This document shows positions 18,295-26,534 of a DNA stretch of 64,000 nucleotides, one piece after another. The notes under the pieces were generated by a model. It was not told the origin of the DNA. It saw only the letters and a program-made list of their open reading frames with translations, and ran no database searches. The first letter of the stretch is position 1. Each line of letters starts with the position of its first letter. The position numbers were made by a program, and so were the translations under genes. Origin of the DNA: Fuerstiella sp. (GTDB lineage: Bacteria; Planctomycetota; Planctomycetia; Planctomycetales; Planctomycetaceae); the NCBI GenBank assembly GCA_022447225.1, contig JAKVAZ010000013.1:141519-205518 (forward strand), in the 5' to 3' direction.

Positions 18295-18767
18295 AGAGCT
18301 GCCGATAAATCGGAATGTTCTCGATAACGATTCCGTTCTAATGGGCGTTGTTTCCACTTTCAACCGGATTTCAAAGAACTTGTGGGGCATAAAACCCACA
18401 AGTGGAAAATATGAGGGTTTTGTGGACCAGACAACCGTTTACGATCCGAATTCCTGGATTTGGACGGAAATGATGATCGGATCAGAAGGAACCCGACAGC
18501 GATCGCACCGGTTCCGGAGGCGAATCGCGGTGACCGCATCGTCAGCAGTCTGTGAGATTCTGTCCGCAAGAGCGAAGCGGCAAGGTAAGGTCTGCGGGCA
18601 TTCCTGAATGTTGCATCTGGGTAAGATCCAACGTTCGAGGTTCGAAAAACAAACAATCTTCGGCCATATCTTGGGCTAGTTCACAAGTTCTTCTCACACC
18701 GCGTGATAGGTTTGAGATGTCAAAATGAGTTGTCGTTCCGTACGGCTGGTCATGTGCCGAGGCCATC
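18295..18767. other. Divergent intergenic region between mraZ and the acidic membrane protein
   Basis: The 473 bases hold the promoters of two divergent genes and the inverted repeat at 18379-18402. Small ORFs in it have no recognisable motif. I see no RNA gene. Confidence 0.45.
18379..18402. promoter_or_regulatory. 8-8-8 inverted repeat upstream of mraZ
   Basis: CTTGTGGG, an 8-base spacer, then CCCACAAG form a perfect inverted repeat 85 bases upstream of the mraZ start and inside the divergent intergenic region. Both arms contain TGGG, the core of known MraZ boxes, but classical MraZ sites are direct repeats, so an operator role is inferred. It could also be a hairpin. Confidence 0.5.
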
Positions 18768-19811
18768 ATGAAGAACTTAAAACCATTTATTCTGGGGTCC
18801 ATTGCCGGTTGCGGGATGATGTTTGTGGCACTGCAATATCACCTTGTACGTTCGCAGGAGGGATTCCAGTTGATTCCCCGGGCTCCTCAGGCGGCCCTGG
18901 GTTTGGCATGGGCGGATGTTCGGGAATGGGACATACAAAAATGGTCGGATCGTCCGGAGCTCGCACGTGCGGCGGTGTCTCACGGTTCTTCCGGCCTGAT
19001 TTCAGAATCCGTTGCCGGTGAAATCAAGAATTCTCTGGAGACTGATTCCGGCACAGTCGGTCATTTGCGGTCACTGCTGAATGGTTCATTGTCTGTTGAT
19101 TTCGATGCTCCGGTGTTCGGCCCCGAGGATCCTCCGGAATTTGGCAACATTCAGGAAGACCGTCTGGCCATTCCGTTTCCGGATGAGGCAGCCAGCCCGC
19201 GGTGGGAGGAGTCACTGACTGATCAGGCAGACTATGAGGATTCCTGGTCAGACGTTGGCGATCATACCTGGAGTCGCTCAGATGAGTCCGGTCCCGAGTT
19301 CAATTCGGGCTTCAGCCAATCGGATGAATACGAATCATCAGACAGCAGACGTCCATGGCCCCGCGACGGGTATGTGGATGACGAGCAATCGTATGAATCC
19401 GGTGAATGGTCGGAAAGCAATCCGTTTTCCGTTCCGGACCCGTCATGGGACTCCGCGTCTCTTAGTCATAAGAGGCCACGGTCAACTGACACCCAGGAAG
19501 CACGCTTGCGGCAAACGACGACGCTTGAAGATCTGTTGTTTGAGGAGCGGGAAGAGACTGTGTCTGTCCAGTCTGTGGAGGATTCCGAATTCAATTCTGT
19601 GACGCGTGCACTTGATTCGCGTGCTGCCCGCTCTTTGAATCGAGTTGACAACAGATTTCCTGATCATGCTGACAGTCACAGCAGGAGCGGTGAGATACGG
19701 CAGAGAAAGAGATCCGAATCCTCGTATCCACGAGCCGGTGACGCCCGCGAACGACGTGCACCAAATGCGATTCGTGCCTTACGAGAAGGCTATGATCCGT
19801 TTCGGAACTGA
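18768..19811 (+). CDS. Membrane-anchored acidic, serine-rich protein of unknown function
   Basis: 347 residues. One N-terminal membrane segment (about residues 7-24, LGSIAGCGMMFVALQYHLV) is followed by a short ordered region (RSQEGFQLIPRAPQAALGL; DVREWDIQKWSDRPELARAA), then a long low-complexity region rich in Ser, Asp, Glu, Arg and Pro (about 110-340). I recall N-terminal segments of this kind in planctomycete hypothetical proteins, but cannot name a family. The start has GAGG close upstream (GAGGCCATC before the ATG). The tail looks disordered and probably lies on the far side of the membrane. No enzymatic motif is seen. Confidence 0.75.
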   Translation: MKNLKPFILGSIAGCGMMFVALQYHLVRSQEGFQLIPRAPQAALGLAWADVREWDIQKWSDRPELARAAVSHGSSGLISESVAGEIKNSLETDSGTVGHLRSLLNGSLSVDFDAPVFGPEDPPEFGNIQEDRLAIPFPDEAASPRWEESLTDQADYEDSWSDVGDHTWSRSDESGPEFNSGFSQSDEYESSDSRRPWPRDGYVDDEQSYESGEWSESNPFSVPDPSWDSASLSHKRPRSTDTQEARLRQTTTLEDLLFEEREETVSVQSVEDSEFNSVTRALDSRAARSLNRVDNRFPDHADSHSRSGEIRQRKRSESSYPRAGDARERRAPNAIRALREGYDPFRN

Positions 19812-20023
19812 TCCGCGGAAGAAACGGCGTTGTTTGGACTTGCCTGCAACGGCACCGGCCTCGGTCACGAGTGACAGAGGCCGAGGAATCGAAGTTCTTG
19901 ACAACATTCACAACGGGGTTGCCGACTGACGGGCCCTGACCGGCGGGTGATGCCCCGTACTGGATCAGCCGGCGCGGGGACCTGCTTCTTCACGTCCAGT
20001 ACGCCGACCGACAGCTGGTTTCG

Positions 20024-21067
20024 TCATTCCGGTCTTTCGAAGCCCCACAGAGCGGCTGCATTCAGACCGAGAATCTTTTCGCCGTCTTCACTGCTGAAGA
20101 ACGGAATTTCGTGCCGAATCAGATCAATCTCTTTGTCCAGTGTCGGTCTGCTGTAATCGGCGCGGGCGGCACCTGGATATCCGGTTCCAAACAGAAGTCG
20201 ATCCGGGCCGAATGTTTCGTAAAGACGTTTGATAACCGGCCATGCGTCCGAAAATGGATATTTCCCGGACTTTGACACCGATGCCAACTCCGAAACCTTG
20301 ACCCGCACACTCGGATATTGCGCCATGGCAAGCAGACGTTTTATATTCGGTTCAGGATCTTCAGCACCCAGATCCAGTTGACTGAAATGGTCAATAATCA
20401 CCGGCACATCCGGATAGGCTTTAACCATGACTGCTAGTTTCCGCAATTGTGTCGGTGCGATGAAATAATTGAAGACCGCTCCAAGATCGGCGGCTGTCCT
20501 CCACAAACGATGTGTGTCAGCAGAGTTGATCCAGCCATCTCCGCCGTGATTCCCGTTTTGGTAGTAAATCGCGCTAAACCGCATTCCGTGCAGTCCATGC
20601 TCCTTCATCCAGAACCGAAGTTTGTCTGCGACGTTTGGGTCTGTCGGGTCGATGAGTCCGTGAGCTTTCAGTCGATCGGGATGCTGTTTGACACAGTCAG
20701 CGATGTAGGTGTTGTCCCAGCCGTGATAGATGACCTGAACGAGGACAGCGTGGGTACACCCGTGACGATCCATATCTTCGATTAACATTTCGACCGTGGC
20801 TTCGTGGGGAGGCCCATCGAACGTGTTTCCGTATGGATAAGGAAAAGGGTAAAGGGGTGAATCTTTCCTGGCCCAGACATGCATGTGGGTGTCGATGACA
20901 GGTTGCGCGGGGGTGTTGTTCTGACCGTTTTGCCTGCCACGGGTCGTTGAGGTCGAATAGAGACCAGCTGCCGCTGTTACCTGTGCGGCCGAACGCAAAA
21001 AACTGCGTCGATCTGCAATTCGCTGCATCATTGATGTTCCATATGTGGATTGCGGATTGGTATTCAT
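20024..21067 (-). CDS. Amidohydrolase family 2 protein (TIM-barrel metal hydrolase)
   Basis: 347 residues of the amidohydrolase 2 family (hydrolases and decarboxylases acting on lactones or aromatic acids). A Tat-like leader (DRRSFLRSAAQVTAAAGLYS) precedes the metal motif VIDTHMHVWARKDSPLYPFP, then CTHAVLVQVIYHGWDN, KAHGLIDPTDPNV, VIIDHFSQLDLG and a late aspartate-free segment DRLLFGTGYPG where many family members have a catalytic aspartate. The last point may be a real substitution. It stands alone, convergent with the acidic membrane protein. The substrate is unknown; a lactonase in sugar-acid breakdown is plausible. Confidence 0.87.
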   Translation of the reverse strand: MNTNPQSTYGTSMMQRIADRRSFLRSAAQVTAAAGLYSTSTTRGRQNGQNNTPAQPVIDTHMHVWARKDSPLYPFPYPYGNTFDGPPHEATVEMLIEDMDRHGCTHAVLVQVIYHGWDNTYIADCVKQHPDRLKAHGLIDPTDPNVADKLRFWMKEHGLHGMRFSAIYYQNGNHGGDGWINSADTHRLWRTAADLGAVFNYFIAPTQLRKLAVMVKAYPDVPVIIDHFSQLDLGAEDPEPNIKRLLAMAQYPSVRVKVSELASVSKSGKYPFSDAWPVIKRLYETFGPDRLLFGTGYPGAARADYSRPTLDKEIDLIRHEIPFFSSEDGEKILGLNAAALWGFERPE

Positions 21068-22141
21068 TCCAGGGATTCCAAAGGTGGCTTGGTTACACGG
21101 ACTTCCATCCTAACAGGAACCGGAACACCAGGTCACACGAGATACCTGATGCCAGCGTGCCGGCGCAGATCACCACCGACCGACCAGATCATTGCCAGGG
21201 TTAAACAGCATCAAGATGTTGCAGGTTTATCAGGAGTTCTTTGATTTCCTGTTCGCAGCGTGTCCCCTCTGGGATCCGGTCATTCCAGCAAGGCCGTGAC
21301 TCCCGGAGCCGTCGTGGAGAATCGAAAATTTACGGCTGTGTCGCCGAATATTATGCACCGAGGGTTGTCTTTTTCGAGTTCGCCGGTCAGCACCAGAAAG
21401 AGAAACGAGTCTCAAAGTCCATAAGCAGGACTACCGGAATGAGAGAACCTGGAGCCGAAATTGTCGACTAAGAACAGGACAGAAGTGTGAAATCCGGCCG
21501 GCAGAAAACCAGATCCATGTGACCGGGTGTATGAGATTCAGCAGCCGCCGCTTGTTCCGGCTGCCGTCTCGGTGACCGGCTATTCACGGGTTCAAAGACC
21601 ATTGATTGTGCTGCCGGGACACTTGTTGATTAACCGTGCGATTTAGGCAGCGCAGCCCCTTCCTTTTGTTTTCGTTACAGACTCGATGTTAAGTAAGGTT
21701 AACACCCTGCTTAACATTGTTGTCAAGAACATGATCATTCCTCAAGCCATCTTCTTGCACCTGAGGACGGTGCGGTCCGCCATAAATGTCTGAGAAATAA
21801 TATGTTATGTTGAATTTCCGTATGTGCTGGTTGTAGGGGCCGCATGGCTGGTACGGATAATGCCTTTGTTTTGGGTTGTTGTGGCAGAAGCGATTTTGTG
21901 GTTTCCATCAGTTGCAATGTCTGCCGCTGGTGACTGAGATCATCGGCAAGGACATTCGGATCTGTTTGCTAAAGCTGAGTCGCTGTCTGCCTCTGATGCT
22001 CCGACCGGGCATGGGGCATTTCACATCAGAAGTCTCCCGTGTGCGACCGGAGGCGTGGTTTATTGAGGTTGAGATCGGCCAGGTTCGGGAATTTGTGATT
22101 CACCGTGCTTCATGATCTCATCATTTGAATGAAAAGGGGCC
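21068..22141. other. Gene-less stretch between divergent genes
   Basis: This is the largest intergenic stretch, 1,074 bases. An AT-rich patch near 21,700-21,830 looks promoter-like and contains an inverted repeat TGTTAAG (21687-21693) / CTTAACA (21710-21716). A plus-strand frame at 21876-22115 (79 codons) has no recognisable motif and I do not call it. No RNA gene is evident. Confidence 0.4.
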
Positions 22142-22975
22142 ATGATCCTGTTCGCCAGCCAGCAACAGCCAGCCTTTCAGACTGTGTCATCTCTCGGAGA
22201 ACGTGGTTGCAGGACATCCGTCCTGAAGCCTGATGGTCACTTCATGGAGTTCCATCACAATGGTCAGCTGATCAGGGTGTTTGCTGGGCCTTCCGGTGGA
22301 ACCGTTTCAGCGAATTTGACCTGTGACGATGGTTCTGCGCTGTCGAATACAATCGCTGCAGAGCTTGTCAGAGCCATCGGAGTCAAGGACTCCTACACAT
22401 GTGCACACAGTGACCGTGTTGCTCAGTTTGCGTACCTCACGGCGCAGACGCTGCATTTGGATGACATCGAATGCGAACGCATTCACCTGGCGGGACTTCT
22501 GCACGATATAGGCAAGGTTGGTATCTCCGACGAGATTCTCAGGAAGACATCTGCCGTCACCGAGTCTGAGATGCAAAAAATCCGCCAGCATCCGGTGATT
22601 GGCTCTGAGATTCTGCTGCAGTTGCCTGGCTTCGAATGCATAGTGCCAGGAGTTCTGCATCATCATGAATCCTTTGACGGTACCGGATATCCTGATGGAC
22701 TCAGCGGTACTTCGATTCCACTGTCCTCCCGTATTCTTGCAGTGGCAGATTCATGGGACGCAATGACAAGTGACCGATCTTATCGACGAGCGATGTCAGC
22801 TGATCGGGCAGCGTGTATTCTGCAGGAAGGTGCCGGACAGCAGTGGGATCCGCAGTGTGTAGACGCATTTTTGAAATGTGTGAATGCTGTCGACGTCCGG
22901 GACGGACACTGCCAATTCCAGGGCTTTGTTTCACGCACGGTGTGGAGTACCCCGGTGGGCTCTGTGTCTGCATAA
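22142..22975 (+). CDS. HD-GYP domain protein (cyclic-di-GMP phosphodiesterase type)
   Basis: 277 residues. The HD-GYP domain covers about residues 67-245: the HD pair in LLHDIGKVGI (His121-Asp122), the histidine cluster HHHESFDG (173-180) and the GYP motif GTGYPDGLSG (180-189), followed by RILAVADSWDAMTSDRSYR. Such domains hydrolyse cyclic di-GMP; all visible catalytic residues are intact. The N-terminal 66 residues match no receiver or sensor that I recognise, so the input signal is unknown. An AAAAGGGG lies just before the ATG. It is monocistronic as far as can be seen. Confidence 0.9.
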   Translation: MILFASQQQPAFQTVSSLGERGCRTSVLKPDGHFMEFHHNGQLIRVFAGPSGGTVSANLTCDDGSALSNTIAAELVRAIGVKDSYTCAHSDRVAQFAYLTAQTLHLDDIECERIHLAGLLHDIGKVGISDEILRKTSAVTESEMQKIRQHPVIGSEILLQLPGFECIVPGVLHHHESFDGTGYPDGLSGTSIPLSSRILAVADSWDAMTSDRSYRRAMSADRAACILQEGAGQQWDPQCVDAFLKCVNAVDVRDGHCQFQGFVSRTVWSTPVGSVSA

Positions 22976-23344
22976 TCACATCAGTGCAGATATAATGCAG
23001 CGATGCATGCCTGTTAAATGCCTCTGTCAGGCTGTCTGGGTTCTTGTGGTGCTGTTGGCGGTTGTTTCAGACCGGCATTATGTCTGGCAAAAGTGAGTGG
23101 TGAGAACCGACCATCGCCGTTGCTGATTTTATGGTTCTGACGACCACACCACTGGTGTTGGCAGGAGAGAATCTGGGACCGTCGTCAGTTGCTGCCGGTT
23201 TTTAAGTGATCAGTCCGGACAGCCACAATGGAAGTCAACCACGCTGCTGCGGTACCACGAATACCTGGTTTGACGGGAATCACGAGGAGAACCCCTCTGG
23301 GATCCGGAGACTGTACAGCGTGGTCAGATCCATCCTCTGTCTGT
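22976..23344. other. Gene-less stretch with one doubtful small ORF
   Basis: The 369 bases separate the HD-GYP gene from the convergent dioxygenase gene. A 33-codon ORF at 22995-23096 would encode a peptide with one hydrophobic stretch (AVWVLVVLLAVV), but it lacks a ribosome binding site, so I leave it as doubtful. Confidence 0.35.
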
Positions 23345-24316
23345 TCAGGCACAGCGCGGGTCGCCGTGTTTCCAGCGATTGAATGCAACGTCTTCCGAAC
23401 GAGCCAGTTCATGTCGCGTCTGTCGCCAGGATTCGGCCCACGCTTCGGAGCTGACCTGTTCCGAAGCCGGATTGGACTGGCTGCGGGCAACGAAGCCGGG
23501 AAACCAGCGTCGTCCGGTTGCCTGTCCGATCGGCTGGTAGCGCAGATCGAAACTCCAGCGGATTTCATTGCTGTGGTTGACCAGGCCACTGTGTTGTGTC
23601 TGACGGTGCATGAACAGGACGTCGCCGGGATCCATTGGCAACGGCACATTCTTTTCTGACAATCGGTTTTCCGGGATACACACCTGGTTGAACGTCAGCG
23701 GATTGGGACTGCGGCAGTGCAGGGCCAGACCATCGTGATGGCTGCCCGGTACGACCGCCATACAACCGTTTTCCACGGTGGATCTTGTGATCGGCAACCA
23801 TACGGTCAGCATTTCGGTATTGTCAGCATCGTCGGTCACAACACCCAGATCCTGATGCCATGCAACCTGCGCTGTGAGTCCTGTGCGGGATGGTTCGGGC
23901 AGCAAATGTTCGGGGAGTTTGATACGTGTGTGCTGAACGGGGTTCGAATAGATCTCGGGGCCGACAAACTGCTCTACGGCATCCAGGAGTCGGGGACTGC
24001 GCAGTAAATTAAACACTGCCGGACCGTTGTGGATTGGTGTTTCATCAGTGATGTCTGCCTGCGGCAGTGAGATATCAAAGTGCTGATCGTAGGCCGGCTC
24101 AGCTTCGATCACGATTTTCAGCAGCCGTTCGCAAAACGGCAGGTGATCGTACGTTGACCTCAGCCGTCCCTCGGCCAGCCACTGGCCGGCCAGTCGATCC
24201 AGCACTGCAGAATATTCGCGGATCACGGGGGCGATATCGAGTTCAACATCCAGCAGTCCGCGAACTACGACATAGCCATCCGTGTCAAATTTTTTGAAGA
24301 CAGACGACTCAATCAT
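23345..24316 (-). CDS. Phytanoyl-CoA dioxygenase (PhyH) family protein
   Basis: A non-haem iron(II)/2-oxoglutarate dioxygenase of 323 residues. Seen: FKKFDTDGYVVVRGLLD at the N-terminus, the iron motif WHQDLG (His154, Asp156), MAVVPGSHHDGLALHC, DPGDVLFMHRQTQHSGLVNH with the distal histidine near 242, and Arg253 in EIRWSFDLRYQP as the expected 2-oxoglutarate clamp. The ATG at 24316 has GGAG nine bases upstream; the in-frame start at 24376 is less likely. It lies downstream of the minus-strand symporter gene, 151 bases away, and may be co-transcribed. The substrate (a small hydroxylated metabolite) is unknown. Confidence 0.9.
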   Translation of the reverse strand: MIESSVFKKFDTDGYVVVRGLLDVELDIAPVIREYSAVLDRLAGQWLAEGRLRSTYDHLPFCERLLKIVIEAEPAYDQHFDISLPQADITDETPIHNGPAVFNLLRSPRLLDAVEQFVGPEIYSNPVQHTRIKLPEHLLPEPSRTGLTAQVAWHQDLGVVTDDADNTEMLTVWLPITRSTVENGCMAVVPGSHHDGLALHCRSPNPLTFNQVCIPENRLSEKNVPLPMDPGDVLFMHRQTQHSGLVNHSNEIRWSFDLRYQPIGQATGRRWFPGFVARSQSNPASEQVSSEAWAESWRQTRHELARSEDVAFNRWKHGDPRCA

Positions 24317-24467
24317 CCACAACAACTCCAGTTCGATTGACAGCGATTCGATGGGCCCGTCGCACGGGATTGGCACGAGCGCGCGCCTTTGCCGGTTGAC
24401 TCAACGTTGACTTCAACAGGAATCCCGACGTTGTGTTGCTTTGTATTGAACGCTGCACACCGCGACC

Positions 24468-26180
24468 TTACCAGAATATCACAAGATTCAACAACAGTAC
24501 CACACAAATCACCAGCGTAGTCCACACGCTGGTACGTTGAAACCATTTCAGCCCCTCCGACGGCACCTCGAACGGGAACTCCGGTGCTTCCGATATCTGT
24601 ATCCGTGACGAATCCAGCCAACCTCCTGCAGATTCCATTTCCCTGTCATCATGATGTTTCGAATGAGCACGGAACATCATTGCACCAACATCCTCAGGAG
24701 ATGCCCAGCCATGCCACATGCTGGTGATGATCATTGCCGTGAACGTTATTCCACAGCTCCACAGATAACCCTGGAACGTGCCTGTCCACCACACCGGCAG
24801 TGGACTGTCGAACAGTGTGACCGTGAGGGGGTCCGCGAAACGCGTGAGGCCGATCACGATGCCAACGCAAAGTCCCACTGCACCGGAAGAACGGGACACG
24901 CGTGTCAATACGCCCATCAGGTACACGGTGAGCAGCGGCATGACGGCGACACCCACCAAACGGAGATAGAATGCCACCATCCCGCCTTGCAGGAACGGGA
25001 TATACACGAATGACAGCCCGATCACAGCAAACGTGACACATCGCGAGATCTGGACATAGTGTCGGTCGCTGGCCTGCCGCACCATGAATCGCGCATAGAC
25101 GTCACGGGTAAAGACCGAAGCGAGTGCTGAGCCGATGGAATCGTAGGTTGAAATTCCGCCGGCCAGCAGCCCGGCGACTACGATCGCAGTCAGTAGATCA
25201 CCCATCGGAAACAGATACTGCTGGACAAGCAATGGAAAGATGCTGTCGCCGGTTTCAAGATCCGGGACCAGGGCCCGGCCCATGACGCCCAGAGTGATGT
25301 TGAACCAAAGTACAAATGCAGTCACTGCTGCAGCCGCTGCGGCCGCCATTCGCATGTCCCACTTCGACCGTGACGCAAGCATCCGCATCGCCTGTGACTG
25401 GTTAATTACGCAGTAGGATGTCATCACCAGAACAAACCCGACCACCACCATCCATGCCGGCGTATTTGGTTCTGTCACACCGCCCACGTGTGTCATGGCG
25501 TGTGCCTGTTCAGCAGTGATTCGTCCTGACTCAGTGTGTTCCGTCAGTTTCGCTTCGATCCCCGACCATCCGCCCACATGGCTCCATACGGTCCACCACA
25601 GAATGATTGCGGCCACCAGCATCACAACGGACTGCAGTGAATCGGTAACCGCGACAGACTTCAGTCCACCCATCGCAGTGTAAGCTGCGGCTGCTATCGC
25701 GATTCCGGTCACCAGCCACCACGTATCCTGTTCCCAGCCGGTCAGCATGTCAAAAGTCAGATACAACGAGAAAGCAACATTCCCCAGAACGTTGGTTCGA
25801 GTCTGCAGCTGAATGAAGACCGCGATCACTCGTGCTGTTGGTCCGAATCGGTATTCAAGATATTCGCAGTTGGTGAACATTCCGCTGCGGTACATCGGTA
25901 CCAGCACCACCCATGTCATGACCATCCAGCCGACGGTCATTCCAATCCACCATGCTGAGATGTACGGCATGCCCTGCTGATAGGCGGCACCAGCCACAGC
26001 CACGTAATCGCCGCTGTCCACGGCTGTTGCAAACATCGACAACCCGACCATCCACCACGGCAGTCCGCGTGCGGCCAGAAACCAGTCGACAGACTCATGG
26101 GTTTCGCGGGCTTTCCACAGGCCGAACAGAATGATGGCGGCATTGATGCCGATTACGAGCATCCATCCAAAGGCGGTCAA
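24468..26180 (-). CDS. Sodium:solute symporter (SSS family)
   Basis: A 570-residue sodium-coupled transporter of the LeuT-fold SSS family with about 13 membrane helices. Seen: WFLAARGLPWWMVGLSMFAT, AYTAMGGLKSVAVTDSLQ (the characteristic family segment), GLLAGGISTYDSIGSALASV and a C-terminal membrane helix after a soluble stretch. Translation probably starts at TTG 26180, which has AGGAG six bases upstream. The cytoplasmic linker near residues 505-550 is longer than in small family members. Solutes could be sugars, carboxylates or amino acids; neighbours suggest organic-acid or sugar uptake, but this is only inference. Confidence 0.92.
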   Translation of the reverse strand: MTAFGWMLVIGINAAIILFGLWKARETHESVDWFLAARGLPWWMVGLSMFATAVDSGDYVAVAGAAYQQGMPYISAWWIGMTVGWMVMTWVVLVPMYRSGMFTNCEYLEYRFGPTARVIAVFIQLQTRTNVLGNVAFSLYLTFDMLTGWEQDTWWLVTGIAIAAAAYTAMGGLKSVAVTDSLQSVVMLVAAIILWWTVWSHVGGWSGIEAKLTEHTESGRITAEQAHAMTHVGGVTEPNTPAWMVVVGFVLVMTSYCVINQSQAMRMLASRSKWDMRMAAAAAAAVTAFVLWFNITLGVMGRALVPDLETGDSIFPLLVQQYLFPMGDLLTAIVVAGLLAGGISTYDSIGSALASVFTRDVYARFMVRQASDRHYVQISRCVTFAVIGLSFVYIPFLQGGMVAFYLRLVGVAVMPLLTVYLMGVLTRVSRSSGAVGLCVGIVIGLTRFADPLTVTLFDSPLPVWWTGTFQGYLWSCGITFTAMIITSMWHGWASPEDVGAMMFRAHSKHHDDREMESAGGWLDSSRIQISEAPEFPFEVPSEGLKWFQRTSVWTTLVICVVLLLNLVIFW

Positions 26181-26534
26181 TTTTGACTCCTGTCGTCTGT
26201 GCCAGTCATGTGTTCGTGCTCAAGTTCGTGGGAAGCAAACGTATTGCTGTCCTACGAATCCGGTACCAAACCAGTATGGCAGTATTCGTTCCCAAGTTGA
26301 ATTCTGCAGATTCATTCTTCGCTGCAGTACCCGGACAAGGGCAGTGTCCCTGATCCATTTCCAGCGGTCGCATGGAAGCACGCGAGCTGCTTCCGCCGGT
26401 CGCTCTGCAGTATATGCGCACCATCACGCACATATGCGACTCTAAATGATCAAACGCGACATGCGGACAGAAGTCCGATTTTTCAGCCGATGCTGTCGTG
26501 TCTACGGATCAAAATTAGATATCCAGAACGAAAC
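26181..26534. other. Gene-less spacer between two minus-strand genes
   Basis: The 354 bases upstream of the symporter should contain its promoter. No small gene or RNA motif is supported on either strand. Confidence 0.45.
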
